Positions 9,895 to 22,442 of a stretch of DNA of 64,000 nucleotides are shown piece after piece. Position 1 is the stretch's first letter, and each line of letters begins with the position of its first letter. The DNA comes from Sorghum bicolor (taxonomy: Eukaryota > Streptophyta > Magnoliopsida > Poales > Poaceae), in the NCBI RefSeq assembly GCF_000003195.3, contig NC_012871.2, positions 57,899,802 through 57,963,801 of the forward strand, given 5' to 3'. Below the pieces are notes generated by a model. It saw nothing but the letters and a program-made list of their open reading frames with translations, was not told where the DNA came from and searched no databases. The position numbers were made by a program, and so were the translations under genes.

Positions 9895-11434
9895 TGAAAG
9901 AATCAAGATAACTATGAGGGGGGTGTGAATTAAGCTAATTCTATTTTTTTGCAACAATTAATTCCTATCACTTGACCCATTTCAACTCTTGAGTGTTTCT
10001 ATCCTACTGTACAAAGTTTTGCACCGTAGTTTCAATCCTACTCTAGCATGACAATTCTAGGATTGTAAAAACATGAATGTAGTTTCTCAAATGTAAATGC
10101 TCAAAGTAAGGAGAGGGAAAGGAACATGGTGATGTTTTCTCAAGGTACTGAAGAGTCATCACTCTCCACTAGTCCTCATTGGAGCACCTACGCAAGCGTA
10201 CAGATCCTCCTCGATCCATGCAAGAACCAAGTTCTCACTATAGGCTGATTCTTTGTCACTCGGACATAGTGAATCACCACAACCGCTCACACCATAAGAT
10301 GGGTCACCCACAAGCTCCACTGGGTAATCACCAAGTTCCCAAATACCACCAAGCCATCTAGGTGATGCTGATCACCAAGAGTAAAAAGCATAAACTATAC
10401 TTGACCTAACCAATCCTAATGAGAAGAGTGGATGTACACTTGCTACTCTCCAAGCACTAACAAAGTCCTTAATCTTGAATTAACAAACCCAAATCACTCC
10501 ACTAGCTCAAGCCTCTCTCTCTCTAGGGACCCCAAGGCTATATGTAGAACTTCAGAATACCAAGAGAGCTCTAATGCATGAGATGGAGGGGTATATATAG
10601 CCCTAAGGTAAGGAACTAGTTGTTGCCCCTCCACTCAAGCTTCATGGGGGCACCGGACATGTCAAGTGCAACCTAGCTGCCGAACACATCTGGTGAAGTT
10701 GCAATTGCTAGTTTAAAACTAATAGGTGTTAAAAGTATGGGACGTTCAGTTCTCATTGGACACGTTTGGTGAGTACTAGCCCTCAATCTCCTGATTGTAG
10801 ACCTCTTTGGAACCCTAGTTTGGTGGGGAATCCGGTGCACCATTGGACATGTCCATTGACTACATTGGCTCCCTAGCTGGCCTGTAGGGTGTTCTAGATC
10901 CCATGTTCAGTGCACACCAGACGCCAAGGTGCGACAACTAATTTTCTCCTCTGAAGAAAGGGCATTGTGCATGGTCGACGCATAGGTCCGGTGCACCTAC
11001 AGCACCACCACCTCATCTATTTCATGCACTCTTTGAGTTGGGTTTGATCTCAAACTTGCCTTGGGCTTCGATAGAGCTACCAAGCACTAGTTTGAACAAG
11101 TGTGCACCACATCCACTCACTAGACTTAACTAGATCAAGCTACCCATTCATGACACCATTTATTATACGACCAAAGGAAAAACAAAGATCTATCACTAAT
11201 CTAAGTGTACCTCAACACCATTGACACTTAGAACTACCTGACCCTTAATCTTTGTGCTCATCCTTTGAAAACCAAAATTGCATACCTTCATTGGGGATAT
11301 GAAAACCATATTTTCCCAATCAATCACCATTATCGTGACATAACTTTTATAGCCTATGCAAAACACACATTAATCACAATAATCTTATGTAGTCATTAAT
11401 CATTGAAACACAACTAGGGACCTAGATGCTTTTA
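9895..11434 (-). mobile_element. Solo LTR, Copia-type large-LTR family (1,540 bp)
   Basis: On the plus strand it begins TGAAAGAATCAAGAT, followed by GAGGGGGGTGTGAATT, the reverse complement of the CACCCCCTC-type 3' LTR end seen in grass Copia elements. It ends at AGGGACCTAGATGCTTTTA, the opposite LTR end, with terminal TG decayed. Flanks GAAAT (9890-9894) and GAGAT (11435-11439) are a one-mismatch 5-bp duplication. The middle contains scattered GGTGCACC and CCGGACAT motifs typical of this LTR family. A related fragment lies at 56150-57830. No coding capacity. Confidence 0.72.
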
Positions 11435-11996
11435 GAGATAGAAATGGATCAGAGATCTAGAAGACTTGAGCCAACATAGGATGACGAATGAAGGAAGAAA
11501 CCAATGCATGGGTACCACACTAAAGTTTGCAAATTCAACACCCGCCTACTCCCATTTGGCTCTTGGACACCCATCCTATAATCTAGGAGGAAAGGATTGA
11601 GATAACTTGTAACTCATTCCTAAAGCATAGAGTTTTCATTTAAGTGTTGAAGTACCATGACCGAGCTAGATAAGTTTTGATAGTAGGACCATAGTGGAAT
11701 TCTATAACCATGTTCGATACCCATGCTTGCTACGAGGACTTCACTCTAGGCATCAAGATAGTACCACGTGTTGTCCACTCGACCACATTAGCACTAACTC
11801 AAGGGTCATAGGAAGATCCCTGCAGTCGCCATCCATGATCTCCACTGACATAGCTAAACCATAGGATCAAGTCACAGGAATGCACAACATGAACCATCAA
11901 GAATTACATAACTCAAAAATCATACATCATAATTAATTAAGAGAGATATGCTATTTACAATGATGAACTAATGATCAAGTAACTGCAGCTTGTAGG
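11435..11996. other. Unassigned repetitive sequence left of the hAT element
   Basis: No open reading frame of note. Continues at 15127 after the hAT insertion. Composition and style suggest an older retroelement, but no family could be named. Confidence 0.4.
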
Positions 11997-14900
11997 CAGG
12001 GGTGAAGGCATATATTGTGTACTAGGTGCAGATGCACCACCCTGATTTTTGTTTTCACCTTATAGTAATCAAGTTTTAGCCCTATATGCACCCCCTCAAA
12101 GCCCAATAAGCTGCACCACCCACAGTTGATAGCCCAGCTAACATGAAGGAAACCAAGAAATATTGTCCAATAATTTCAATTGTCGTCGCTTTGTTCTCCG
12201 TCACCACCGACATTCACGAGTAAAAGAAAGTCCGCGTCGTTTCATCTGCTTCCTTCGTCTCTCTCCCAGCCTCCTAGCAACGAGGGATGAGCTCCTTTCC
12301 AAACTCCTGATCCGATGTGAAGACAGAGCATGGAGAGCACAGGTCCCCAACCCCAGTCCCCTTCATGGACAGAATCACGACAACACGGCTGCTGGATGCA
12401 CGCACGGCTTCATTCAATAAGCAAGAACAATATTTTACGGTGAGATTAGATGTCATTCCTTGTTTTCTTTTTCACATCGTTAGACTTGCAGTAGTGTACA
12501 TATTTATGCTCCTTTTATATGTGTCAATGTTAGACTAATAGATGGAACGATTTTTCAAAAGGAAAGCACCAGAACCTAGCACTGCCAATAATCTCCAGAA
12601 TTCTTGTTTGGATGATATTAATTGGGAGGAGGAGATCAAATATGATCTAGGATTATGGGAACAAATTGATGATTACCATCCTAATCAGAGAGAGAGAGAG
12701 AGTAAGAAGAAAGTACTTGGAGAATAGGCCATGCCAGCCTCATACACTTGATTTTCCAGTGACATATATTGGAGGAGTTCCGAGAAGGTTCGTTCTAGAA
12801 TGGTTTGATGAGTTTGATTGGCTTGAATACAGTGAGTCCAAAGATAGAGCATATTGTTTTTGTTGTTTCTTATTTAGAGATAAGAAGGATGCTGGTTATA
12901 ATGCATTTGTTAAAGATGGTTGGAACACTTTTCATAAGAAAGAAAGGCTGAGAATTCATGCAGGAGATGTCGGTGGTGCACACTATATTGCAATGAAGAA
13001 GTGTGATGATCTGCTACAAAGAAATCAGCATATTGATGTTGCTTTTCATAGCGTGAGTGAATCTAGTAAGAAGAATTATTTTACTAGGCTGAATGGGTCT
13101 ATTGATGTTGGCAGAATATTATTGCTCCAAGGATTGCCTTTTCGGGGCCACGATGAGTGAAAGGAGTCCTTAAATAAAGGGAATTTTAGAGAATTTCATA
13201 ATTTTACAGCTGAGCAAAATCCAACCTTGAGAAAGGCAATAGGCATAAGTGGATCAGATAACATTCTTTTGATTGCTCCTAAAATACAAAGGGATATTGT
13301 GCATTGCTTTGCACAGGAAGTGCTATAATCTATTCTAGAAGAAATTGGGGATGACGTTTTTTCCTTACTAGTTGATGAGTCAAGAGATGTTTCTTGGAAA
13401 GAGCAAATGGCAGTTGTCTTGAGGTATGTAGATAAATGTGGAATTGTCAAAGAGTTATTTGTTGGTCTTGTTCATGTGACTGAAACAACATCTGCCCATC
13501 TCAAGTCTGCTATTGATGCACTATTGACTAATCTTAAGTTAAGCTTAAAGCAAGTCTGAGGCCAAGGATATCATGGTGCTAGCAATATGAGAGGTGAGTT
13601 CAATGGCTTGAAATCTTTGATATTGAGAGAAAATAGTTCAGCTTATTATGTGCATTGTTTTGCTCACCAACTACAGTTAGTACTTGTGGCTATCGTTACA
13701 AAGCATAAAGGGGTTAGTGAACTTTTTAATAAGATTTCCATGTTACTGAATGTGGTGGGTGGATCATCCAAGAGAAGGGACATGATTAGAGATATTAATC
13801 TTGAAGAAATTAGCAAGCCACTAGGATGTGGGCAACTTGAAATGGGGACTGGGTTGAATCAAGAGCAAAGTCTTCAAAGACCTAGGGATACTCGTTGGAG
13901 TTCCCATTATAAGTCTCTCAAAAGTTTGGTTGGCATGTTTTCTACCAAAGTCAAGGTGCTAGAAATTATGGAAAAGGATAACAGGGAATGGAAACTTAGA
14001 GACCAAGCATCAAATCTTCTAGAGTATTTCTAGTCTTTTGACTTTGTCTTCTATTTGCATCTCATGTTGACTATATTGGGAATCACAAACATCTTGTCAT
14101 TAGCATTGCAACGCAAGGATCAGGACATAGTAAATGCTATTAAATGTGTGGGAGCAACTAGAGCCCAACTAGATGAGCTTAGAATAGAAAAATGGGAAAA
14201 ATTATTAGATGAGGTGCATGAATTTTGTGATAAGAATGATATTTCCAAATTGGAAATGGAAGATGAATATATTGATCCCAAGAAGCAGAGGCATAAATTT
14301 GGAATTACAAACAAACATTAATATCAAGTTGATTGTTTTAATGATGTAATTGATTGGCTACTTCAAGAGCTTGACAACCGCTTCAATGAAACAAGCTCTC
14401 AATTGCTTATTTGCTCAGCTTCTTTTAGTCCAAGAGACTAATTTCATGATTTTAATTTGGAGAATTTGATGAGCCTTGCAAAGCTTTATTCACATGACTT
14501 TGAGTCTAGGGAATTGAGGGATCTTCGCCACCATCTTGGCGTCTACATATCTGATGTGAAAGATGATGATAGGTTTTCTAACCTTCAGACTATTTCTAAG
14601 CTTTATCAGAAAATGGTGGCGACTAGAAAGCATGAATGATATCGATTAGTTTATTGACTAATGAAGCTTGTATTAGTGTTGCCTGTTGCGACTGCTACAG
14701 TTGAGAGGATTTTCTCTAGGATGAAGATTGTGAAGACAAATTTACTCAATCACATTGGTGATGAATATATGAGTAATTCCCTTATTTGCTATGTGAAGAA
14801 AGAATTGATGTTGAAAGTCACGAACAATGCTGTTGTTCGTCGTTTCATGAAAATGAAAGGTAGATTTCAAGATGAAGATTAAAGGTAATTGATTATATTT

Positions 14901-15126
14901 AATTTTATTTGTTCATTGTTTTGTTGAAACAAACTGAAATTTGATCCACAAGTAATTGTTTTCTTTGTTTAGGGCCTCAAATTGTTGAGAAGTTCAAGAC
15001 TTAAAACGGTGTATTTTGCCCCATGCATATGTTTTTTATCGTTGTAACGGTACTTATTCTTTTGTAAATCTCTTTACCACTTATTTGAGTTGCACCACCC
15101 ACTATTTTGCTCTAGCTTCACCACTG
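11997..15126 (+). mobile_element. hAT transposon, degenerate (3,130 bp)
   Basis: Ends are CAGGGGTGAAGGC on the left and, reverse-complemented, CAGTGGTGAAGCTAG on the right. They are flanked by an 8-bp duplication with one mismatch, CTTGTAGG (11989-11996) and CTTCTAGG (15127-15134). Subterminal blocks also match in inverted orientation (GCACCACCC near both ends). It carries a decayed transposase gene. The 8-bp duplication and CAG...CTG ends are diagnostic of hAT. Confidence 0.88.
12542..14882 (+). pseudogene. hAT transposase with TTF/ZMYM-type N-terminus, broken
   Basis: Starts MERFFKRK, a common start of this plant hAT lineage. An N-terminal zinc-finger-like region follows (FPVTYIGGVPRRFV, then WLEYSESKDRAYCFCCFLF). 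Downstream come the catalytic region (FSLLVDESRDVSWKEQM, then VHCFAHQLQLVLV, then RPRDTRWSSHYKSL) and the hAT C-terminal dimerisation region (LPVATATVERIFSRMKIVKT). The frame shifts inside an AG run at 12687-12702. In-frame stops occur near 13326, 13557, 14031, 14319 and 14640. The order of domains is complete, so the copy decayed by point changes. No function is expected. Confidence 0.9.
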
Positions 15127-15780
15127 CTTCTAGGGATGCCCATCCCTATGCTTGCAAGGCCATTGGATTCACTCAAGCTTGTCTCGAGTGATCACCAAGT
15201 CCTTGGCACCTGGAATAGATTAACGACATGCTGTGAGTATGATTGTACCAGGGGCTTATTCCAACATATACATCTAGTGGATGCATAAAGGAAATTAATA
15301 GACATTTTTATCATTTGCATAAAATCATGGTGTAAGTTAAGGTATGACATGCTATGCTCAATTACTATTCATTAGATCAAGGAATCAAGTAATCATATGG
15401 ACAACTCAAGTAAAAGTTACATCTTTCTCTCACTACTTTGAATCTAGAAAAAGAACAACCAAATGATTGTTCGAGGATGTTCATGCTATAAAAAACAACT
15501 CTACACAGGTGTACAACTATACCCACATGGAGACTGTACCAAATCATCATTCAAGGATGAACCTCCATATCCGTGCTTGGATAAGGGTTGTCTTGAGGTT
15601 CCAACCTTTCTTTAGTGTGGCTATCTATCCCATGAATGGTATAAGAATGAGATCTTCCATGGGCATTTTGGTGAAAAAATGGCCACAACAATGGAGAGAG
15701 AGGTAGGGAAAGTAGCCTCCTTGGATGAGTGTGCTTAGGATGGAAGGGAGGATGGAGGAGGATGTGGGCTTTGTTCCGTA
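15127..15780. other. Unassigned repetitive sequence right of the hAT element
   Basis: Continuation of 11435-11996. Short open frames (15016-15288, 15467-15706) match nothing recognisable. It leads into CACTA-like subterminal repeats at 15781. Confidence 0.4.
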
Positions 15781-15909
15781 TAGCTATCGCTTTTGGCTCA
15801 AGCCAAAAGCCAACAGTGATAGCACAACATCATTGCTGGCTCAAGACATAAATAGGCAATGACATATCACTACAGGTTCAAGCCACTAGCCGACATGGAC
15901 CTTCATTGC
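15781..15909. repeat. CACTA-like subterminal repeat remnant, left part
   Basis: Several short units of the form TATCACTACAGGTTCAAGCC with inverted partners, including the hairpin TTTTGGC/GCCAAAA inside GCTATC/GATAGC at about 15781-15821. This resembles the CACTGCCGG-type subterminal repeats of grass CACTA elements. Similar units (CACTACCAGTTTTAGAGC, AACCGGTAGT) follow the interrupting LTR at about 29597-29640, so both sides may belong to one older element. Confidence 0.5.
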
Positions 15910-16303
15910 TGATTTTTAGGGACCCTAATGGCTAGAGGGGGTGAATAACCTTGTAAAAATTTCTACAATGCACTAGAGCAAGCCACCCACCGATATGCTA
16001 GTGACTATGATACCTAATTCAATCAATTTTCTAAGTCCTACTTCTAAACTAGTTGAACTAGCTAGGTAACTAAAAAACTAAATAACCAACTAGCTAGCTA
16101 ATTACTTCTAGGCTACACAAGAGGAGTAAAGTACACAATTGTATAACAAATGTAAATACAAGTGTAGTGAGCAGTATACCACTGAATACCAAGAGACAGT
16201 TGACACACATTTTTTCTCCCAAGGTTCACTTGCTTGCCAGCAAGCTAGTCCCTGTCGTATTACTATTCACTTGGTGGTTTGCGAGCTAATGGGTGTAGAC
16301 AAG

Positions 16304-19300
16304 TGGAAGCTCTAGTTTGGTTTTGGTGAATTGATGAAACCCTATGTGATAACCTATTGCTTTAAGTGTTCATGAGATAGGAAAGCACACTCTAAGTGGT
16401 GAGCAACATGGGTGATGATCATGATGGTGGAACCAAGGTGATCAAGTGCTTAGGCTTGGAAAAGAAGAAAGAGAAAAACAGAAAGCTCAAGGCAAAGGTA
16501 TAATTGGTTAGGAGCTTTTTGGTTTGCACTCAAGACACCATAGAGGGTGTAAGTGATTTAGGATTGATAGTCGTACTATAAAGAGAGGTGAAACTTGTAT
16601 CAAAATGTGGTTGTCAAAGTACCTGTAGATGCTCTAACTCATTGCATATGCATTAGGATCTAGTGAGTGCACTAACTCCTTTGACAAAATGCTTGGTAAA
16701 TGCTAACACACTTGCACATGATGCTTTATAAATGGTGGTGTTGGCACATTTACAAAAAATGTGGAGTTTAAGAGGTAGAGAGGGGTTTGAGATCCTATCT
16801 CCCTCTCACCAAGCAAGCTTAGTGGGATTCGATGCTTTTGAGAAAATATAATGCATATTTTCTATTTCATTGGAGGAAAGTTTGGGAAGTCATGCGAGTA
16901 TTCCTATCGAGAAACAATCACCAGATGCTGGCTACAGAGGCATCAAATGCTGGCCTAGCATCCGGTGCATTGTGGCTAAGTGTTGCTTTTCTATGTAGTG
17001 CATCAGAGCATCCGAAGGTTTCATATCGGACACTGGCAGAACAAAGTTTGTGTGTCCGATGCAGCGTGATGTCAGCAACTGTCGTCCCTGAGTTTTCAGG
17101 TTGTGTGCATCAGACGCTAAGGTGCGTCGCATCCGACATGCCCCCGAGGGTTTCTAGACCTCTCTGAGTAGCGTCTAGTGTGAGGCTCAACGTCTGATGG
17201 GTTTTGTCTGAGCATCTGACGTACCCTTTAACTGTATGTCGATTGACTTTGTGACCGTTAGAGATCAACGTGCGAGATTCAAAACCAGGACATGTGCTTG
17301 CCATCTGAGCATCAGACATCGGGTGCCAGCGTCTGACAGCTAACCGTCTGCACGTTCGACGCCCTTGTTTTTTGTGAAGTGAGAGAGCCAATGGCTCTAT
17401 TTGTTCTAGGGTGTCTATAAATAGTTGTTGGCCAGCTTGGGCTCTCTCTCTCTTGGCCATTTTCATTGACATAGCAACCTTGTGAGCCTAACCAACATGC
17501 TCCCACTCAAGTGCATCATAGTTTGATCATCTTTGTGAGATTGGGAGAGCATCCAAGTGCATTGCTTGAGTGATTGCATCTAAAGGCACTTGGTGACCGT
17601 GTTTCGTTGTGGGATTCGCTTGTTACACTTGTAGTTTGCCAACTCCTAGATGGCTCGCTGCAGTGAGGAACGTTGAGTGTAGGTTGGTGATTGTTATGGG
17701 TTCTTGACCTTTCCCCGATGGAGAGCCAAAAAGTACTTGTTGATATTTGGTAACGTCCTCAGGGAATGATCCGCAAGCGCACGGATATCAGTGAGCACTT
17801 CACCCGGGAGGTTATCCAGAGTATCATATTTATATTTTTACCACTAGGAGAAAGCGTGCATCTGACTAACCAAATCTATTGCTACTACCCTTTAGGCTAC
17901 AAAGAATGTGACTCGATGTGAGCGATGTATAGAGAAGACTACAACCGTAGTCTCGTTCTAACCTTGGTAAGGATGATCTACTGTTCTATTGGGGAGGCTC
18001 ACGGAATCTAGACACCACAGAGGATGTTCAACCCGCACCTATAAACCCTACCCGTCCTGCTAACAAGATGTGGGCTACAAAGGTAACTCGGAAATGTCAC
18101 GTTCCTCGCTACTACCATGGTGTAGCTAGTTAGGGGATATCTATGAGTACCCTAGCCCAAACACCACGTTTACGCTAGCAATGATTACTCTAAACTCAAC
18201 CGGAAGAGATTAAAGTAAACTCATAAACTAAAGAACAATAAAACAAGAACTTACTAGAATTTAGAAGTCGAATTACTGAAGAATCCTAGGAGCAAGCCTC
18301 GGGTTAGGAGAACTTGATCCCGCAGGTACAACCTCGGAGTAGACACCGACAGGCCGGGCTTCCTCCGATCTATACCTCCACTCTATCTCTCTCAATCTAG
18401 TAGATCTAGTCTACTCTCACATTGGATGCTAAGCCCTAAGTCTATTTAGAGGAAAGGTTATCCTTCAAGGGCACCTCTCAACTCTATGATGAACTTGTTC
18501 TCCTCCAGGGGCCAGGGGGTCTGCTTATATAGTCCTCTCAAGTGAATCTGGGCCGTCGGATCAAACCGACATTGATTGAACGGTTATCTTTGATCTTTTA
18601 GGTCGGTGGAGCGTAATCCACGAGACGGGTCCTGATTGGACTCTGCACCTGGGCGGGCGCCCTAGGGGGGAGGGCGGGCGCCCTGCCCCCGGGCCCGATC
18701 AGCTTCTCGTTCGTTCCCGTGGCTTCTCGAGTCTTCTAGATGATAGAAAATTGCGCGGCACGTTAATATCTCTATGTAAACCCGACGTGTGGGCCTTTCT
18801 TCCGTATTTCCTGATAACCCTCTGCAGAAATAGACAAACACCAAAACTCGTGGAATTCTGTCAGTTAAAACCCTAAGTCTGGGTGTTGGTTGCATTCGGA
18901 TCCTTTTCTTTATTTATTTGATGATTATATTTGGTACTTAAGGACCGTCAACAGTACTTTAGTGGATTACTCGTGGCTTGTGTGATCCTCATCTTGTGTT
19001 AGTTGAGGGTCACCGTACTAAGGGTTGGCATGTGAGGCAAATTTGCTTGGGAACCTCTAAGTGAGTGTGTCGCCATAATGAGGACTAGCTTGCCAACAAG
19101 CCAGTGAACCTCAGTAAAAAATTATTATGTCAATGTTTGATTCTAAGGTGATTGGTCTTCATTGGCATTCATTATTGTGTTTGATTATCTCATTCCTCTA
19201 TGGGGTGATATATCAATCCAAACCCTTCTTTGCATTACTTTACTAGCTAGTTTGTGTAGCTTTCTTGTTTAGTTTAGCTTATCACTTAGGGCTAAGTAGT

Positions 19301-19481
19301 GACATAGTCTTAGTGTGCTTCCGTGGAGACTTTAGAAACTAGATTGGGTAGGAGGCTTGCATCACCTTGTAGAGCTTGTGCTAATTTGCCTCGCCATCTT
19401 ATATACTAATCAAATGCTCTTAGTGTTGTTGTAGAAAATTTTACTAGGCTATTCACCCCCTCTAGCCATTAGGACCTTTCA
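16304..19481 (+). mobile_element. Solo LTR of the same family, plus strand (duplication ACAAG)
   Basis: Begins TGGAAGCTCTAGTTTGG and ends AGGACCTTTCA, flanked by a perfect 5-bp duplication ACAAG at 16299-16303 and 19482-19486. The net length is about 1.96 kb once the inserted LTR at 17738-18953 is removed. The middle (16920-17370) holds a set of GCATCCGGT/GCATCAGAC-like short motifs characteristic of the family. Because it sits in a relative of opposite orientation, the two ends mimic a long terminal inverted repeat. Confidence 0.85.
17738..18953. mobile_element. Solo LTR nested in a solo LTR (1,216 bp, duplication GTACT)
   Basis: Starts TGTTGATATTTGG and ends CCGTCAACA, giving 6-bp inverted ends TGTTGA/TCAACA. 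It is flanked by a perfect 5-bp duplication GTACT at 17733-17737 and 18954-18958. The internal sequence GATCCGCAAGCGCACGGATA is a recurrent motif of grass LTRs. No coding region is present. The superfamily could not be fixed. Confidence 0.82.
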
Positions 19482-20399
19482 ACAAGCCTAGCCATACAAA
19501 AGGGCACCATAAGATCCTACACGAATGAGGGTACTCAATGACACGAGCAATTTACTAGAATGGCTTTTGGTGCTTCACCAGGGAATAAGCCCAAGAACCC
19601 CTCACAAACATAATTAGGAGTGGCCACAAGCAATCATCAACTCATGCCAAGACTTCACAACTGCTCCAAGCCATCTAGGTGGCGGTAACCACCAAGAGTA
19701 ACAATGAAAACCATAGCAAATTGATCTCTAAGTGTCACTAGATGAAATCACTTAAACAAATGCACTTTGGATCACTCCTAACTCACTTAGATGCATAATC
19801 AAGTAAGAGAATGAGTGGTAGAGGTTTGCCTTAGCTCACAAGGATGTATCAATGATCAAAATGTCCAAGAGGGTCAGCTAGATGTTGCCAAATTCTATTT
19901 ATGGAGCTTTGGTGCTCACTAGCCACTACCCTATCAAAGGGCAACCGGATCAAGCTTTGGACTCATGGTGTGGACCATGCACCGCTGGTCTAGTTCACTG
20001 CTGCATCCAATCGAGCTACCACACATCCTCATGGAATCACTCAAGCATAGCCACTCTCCAATGGCTCTTTGCCATGCTTTGGATTGAGGCAACCAGACCG
20101 AGGGTCCCAACAGGTTTGAGTCATTTTTGGCCCTAGGGATTGGTCTAGACCATCAACAGAACTGAGTATGGAACCACCTCTTGTTGTCTCTTGTCAGGCC
20201 ACATCACCAAGGGTCCCAACTGCACCCATAGAATTTGGTCCACGCCACAGGCGCACCCGGGTCCTAAGCCTGTGCAATATTACTACTACTCTCTACTACC
20301 TTGACCAGATCAGCACACCATGGTCTAGACCACACACACCACCAAGGTCCAGAGCACACAACAGTGTTGTACCACCTAGGGTTAGGTACCAAACCCATG

Positions 20400-20760
20400 C
20401 ACTACAAGAATTCATTCTTTTTATGACAGAAGTCCCCATGACAAGGCCAAATATCGTCATATATTATATGCTATTGTGACGGCCAAATCCCTACTGTCAT
20501 AAACTCTGGAGAGCCTGAACTATTTATGACGACTATATAATTTGTGTCACATAAAGGTATTGATTATCGTCACAAAATGTGAACTTGGAGGAGTCGACCG
20601 TGCCTTGCTATTTTATGACGGTAGAGTATGGTTTTTTGTGACCTTTTCGTTCATGTCATCGTTTGATTGCTGTAACATGACAGTCACCATCGTCATTATA
20701 CGGCTGGGTATTAAAAAAATAAAAATCGTCAATAAGAGGCACAACAGATGGTGGACTTGA
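20400..20760 (+). repeat. Left CACTA subterminal repeat region
   Basis: After the terminal CACTACAA come repeated short motifs: TATGACAG, CGTCATA, TGTGACGG, ATTTATGACGAC, CGTCACAAAATGTGA, TTTTATGACGG. They appear in both orientations and correspond to the array at the right end. Confidence 0.75.
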
Positions 20761-21166
20761 CCATTTTGAATCATTCCCCAACATTCACAGCGGCGGTGTC
20801 GAGCAGCTTCCGTGCGGGCGTGGTGTGGGTGTGGGTGCTGGCGGGCGGGTGCACCTCGCGTTGGTGCCGGCAGGCAGGCGGGCGGCCAGGTGCAGGTGGC
20901 GGAGCTTGGCGAGCGGCCTCGCGGAGCACGGCAGGCGGCGGATCTGAGCGGAGGAAGGCCGGCGGAGAGGAGCGGGCTGGCTGAGCGCGGCGTGTGGGCC
21001 GGCATCGCGTCGGCGGGCGGGCGGGCCGGCGTGCTGAGCTCGGTGAGCGGCGGTGCACCCTCCCTATTCCCCTCTGAGCTCGGTGAGCGGCGGTGCCCAT
21101 CTCTCTATCCCCCTCCCTATCCCCCTCTGATGCCCTTTCCCTGTTGCTCACCTTCCCTCCACAGAA

Positions 21167-21803
21167 ATGTCAAATTGGGCAAGCTCAGCGAGTCCATCTG
21201 GTGGTGGTGGTACTGGAGCTTCGAGGATGCTTCAGCGACTTCCCCCTGAGTCAAGCTCGAGGTTGCATTTGGAGGAGTATCCACTCGGTAAGGAAACAGG
21301 GCTCCCCCTGATACCGTGCCCTGAGTGTGGACTAGCGAGGGTGATAGAGAGGCGGTCAGAAAAGGAAACAACTGAGAATTACTTGCGTGTATATTTCAAA
21401 TGTCCGCGGAATGGGGTGAGCATTGCTTTATTGGTTTATTGTGCAGTTTAGAATGTGTTTATGGTTTCTGAAATGTCATTGTTTGTTGTTGCATTATGTT
21501 AAAATGTGTCAGTTCTATAGATTTCAACGCGGCTATTTTGACAAATTGAAGGAGTTGGGCATTGTCAAAATCCGCAAGTTTCCTACAACCTTTGACATTG
21601 CTGAAGAAGGTGATTTGGGAGAAGATGCAACCTCTGTGAACTTAGAAAGGGAAAAGAAGGTGGAGGCAAAGGTGAAGGGGAAGAAGAAGTCCAAGGTTGA
21701 TGGAAAGGTGGAGGATTTGATGTGGAGGTTCAATGTGTTAATGTTTGCTTTTGCAGTTTTTCTTGGGTGTGTGTTTATGTACCTTATCAGTTCTAGGAAG
21801 TAG
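21167..21803 (+). CDS. GRF-like zinc-finger protein with C-terminal membrane segment (CACTA passenger)
   Basis: Two exons, 21167-21415 and 21513-21803, join in phase to give about 179 aa. The start has a Ser/Gly-rich stretch. A zinc-ribbon-like part follows, LPLIPCPECGLARVIERRS, then YLRVYFKCPRNG before the intron and FYRFQRGYFDKLKELG after it, resembling the plant GRF-type zinc finger (C..C, then a late cysteine and an aromatic F-x-R/W motif). A lysine-rich linker and a C-terminal hydrophobic segment (NVLMFAFAVFLGCVFMYLI) suggest a membrane anchor. A GC-rich region upstream (20770-21160) may be its promoter and leader. Whether it is a captured host gene or a gene established in this CACTA lineage is unclear. 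Function is unknown. Confidence 0.7.
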
Positions 21804-22442
21804 ATGCATTGCAGTAGGGGTATGGTTGCAGTGCAGTTGCACTTGTGTAATTTTAGAGCCATGTGCTTCCTGATGATGTAAGGCAATGCTTCTTTTGCAA
21901 TGTGGTGTAACCTGTGTGTGTGTCAAGAACAAGTGTTATGCATGTATTTGCATCTGGAATGAATTATTGACCTAGGTGCCATTGGAATGCATTTTTCTCT
22001 GAATGTGCTTATGAAATCCTGGAAATACATATTATGATAGATTGTAGGCATTCCATGACATGGATGTGGTCACAAATTTTGGCAGCATGGCTGTTAATGA
22101 GAGGCAATACATTCAGTGACGAATTATGTAGATTGTATGACAGATTTTAGGCATTACATGACATTACAATGTGTCATGAAAAGACAGAATTGTAGGCAAT
22201 ATATTTGCATCACACATGAAGTGTCCACTGTGACAGAATCATTTGTAGAGATGTATACATATCATGTGCATGAGTTCTGGGCAGCACATAGCCAAATTGC
22301 TTAAATCTGGGAATTATATCTTGCATCATACATGAGTATTCAAATAAGGTCCTACAATTTCATGGTTCAAAAGGAAATGTAGTAGCATAATTCAAATACA
22401 ACACAAAAGTTCATGGTTCACAAATCTCCACAAATGCAAAGG

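Noticed and set aside
17743..18936. ATATTTGGTA at 17743 and 18927 as a 10-bp target duplication
   Set aside because: The copies lie inside the borders TGTTGA/TCAACA, which have a perfect GTACT duplication immediately outside.
15910..19481. A DNA transposon with about 390-bp terminal inverted repeats
   Set aside because: The left arm belongs to a minus-strand LTR and the right arm to a plus-strand solo LTR with its own ACAAG duplication at 16299 and 19482. The inverted repeat is a by-product of nesting.
20613..21249. Overlapping GC-rich frames on both strands upstream of the GRF-like gene
   Set aside because: Repetitive Arg/Gly/Ala-rich translations without motifs; more likely promoter and leader.
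22116..22304. Short plus-strand frame between the GRF-like gene and the TNP2 remnant
   Set aside because: 62 codons, no motif, AT-rich surroundings.
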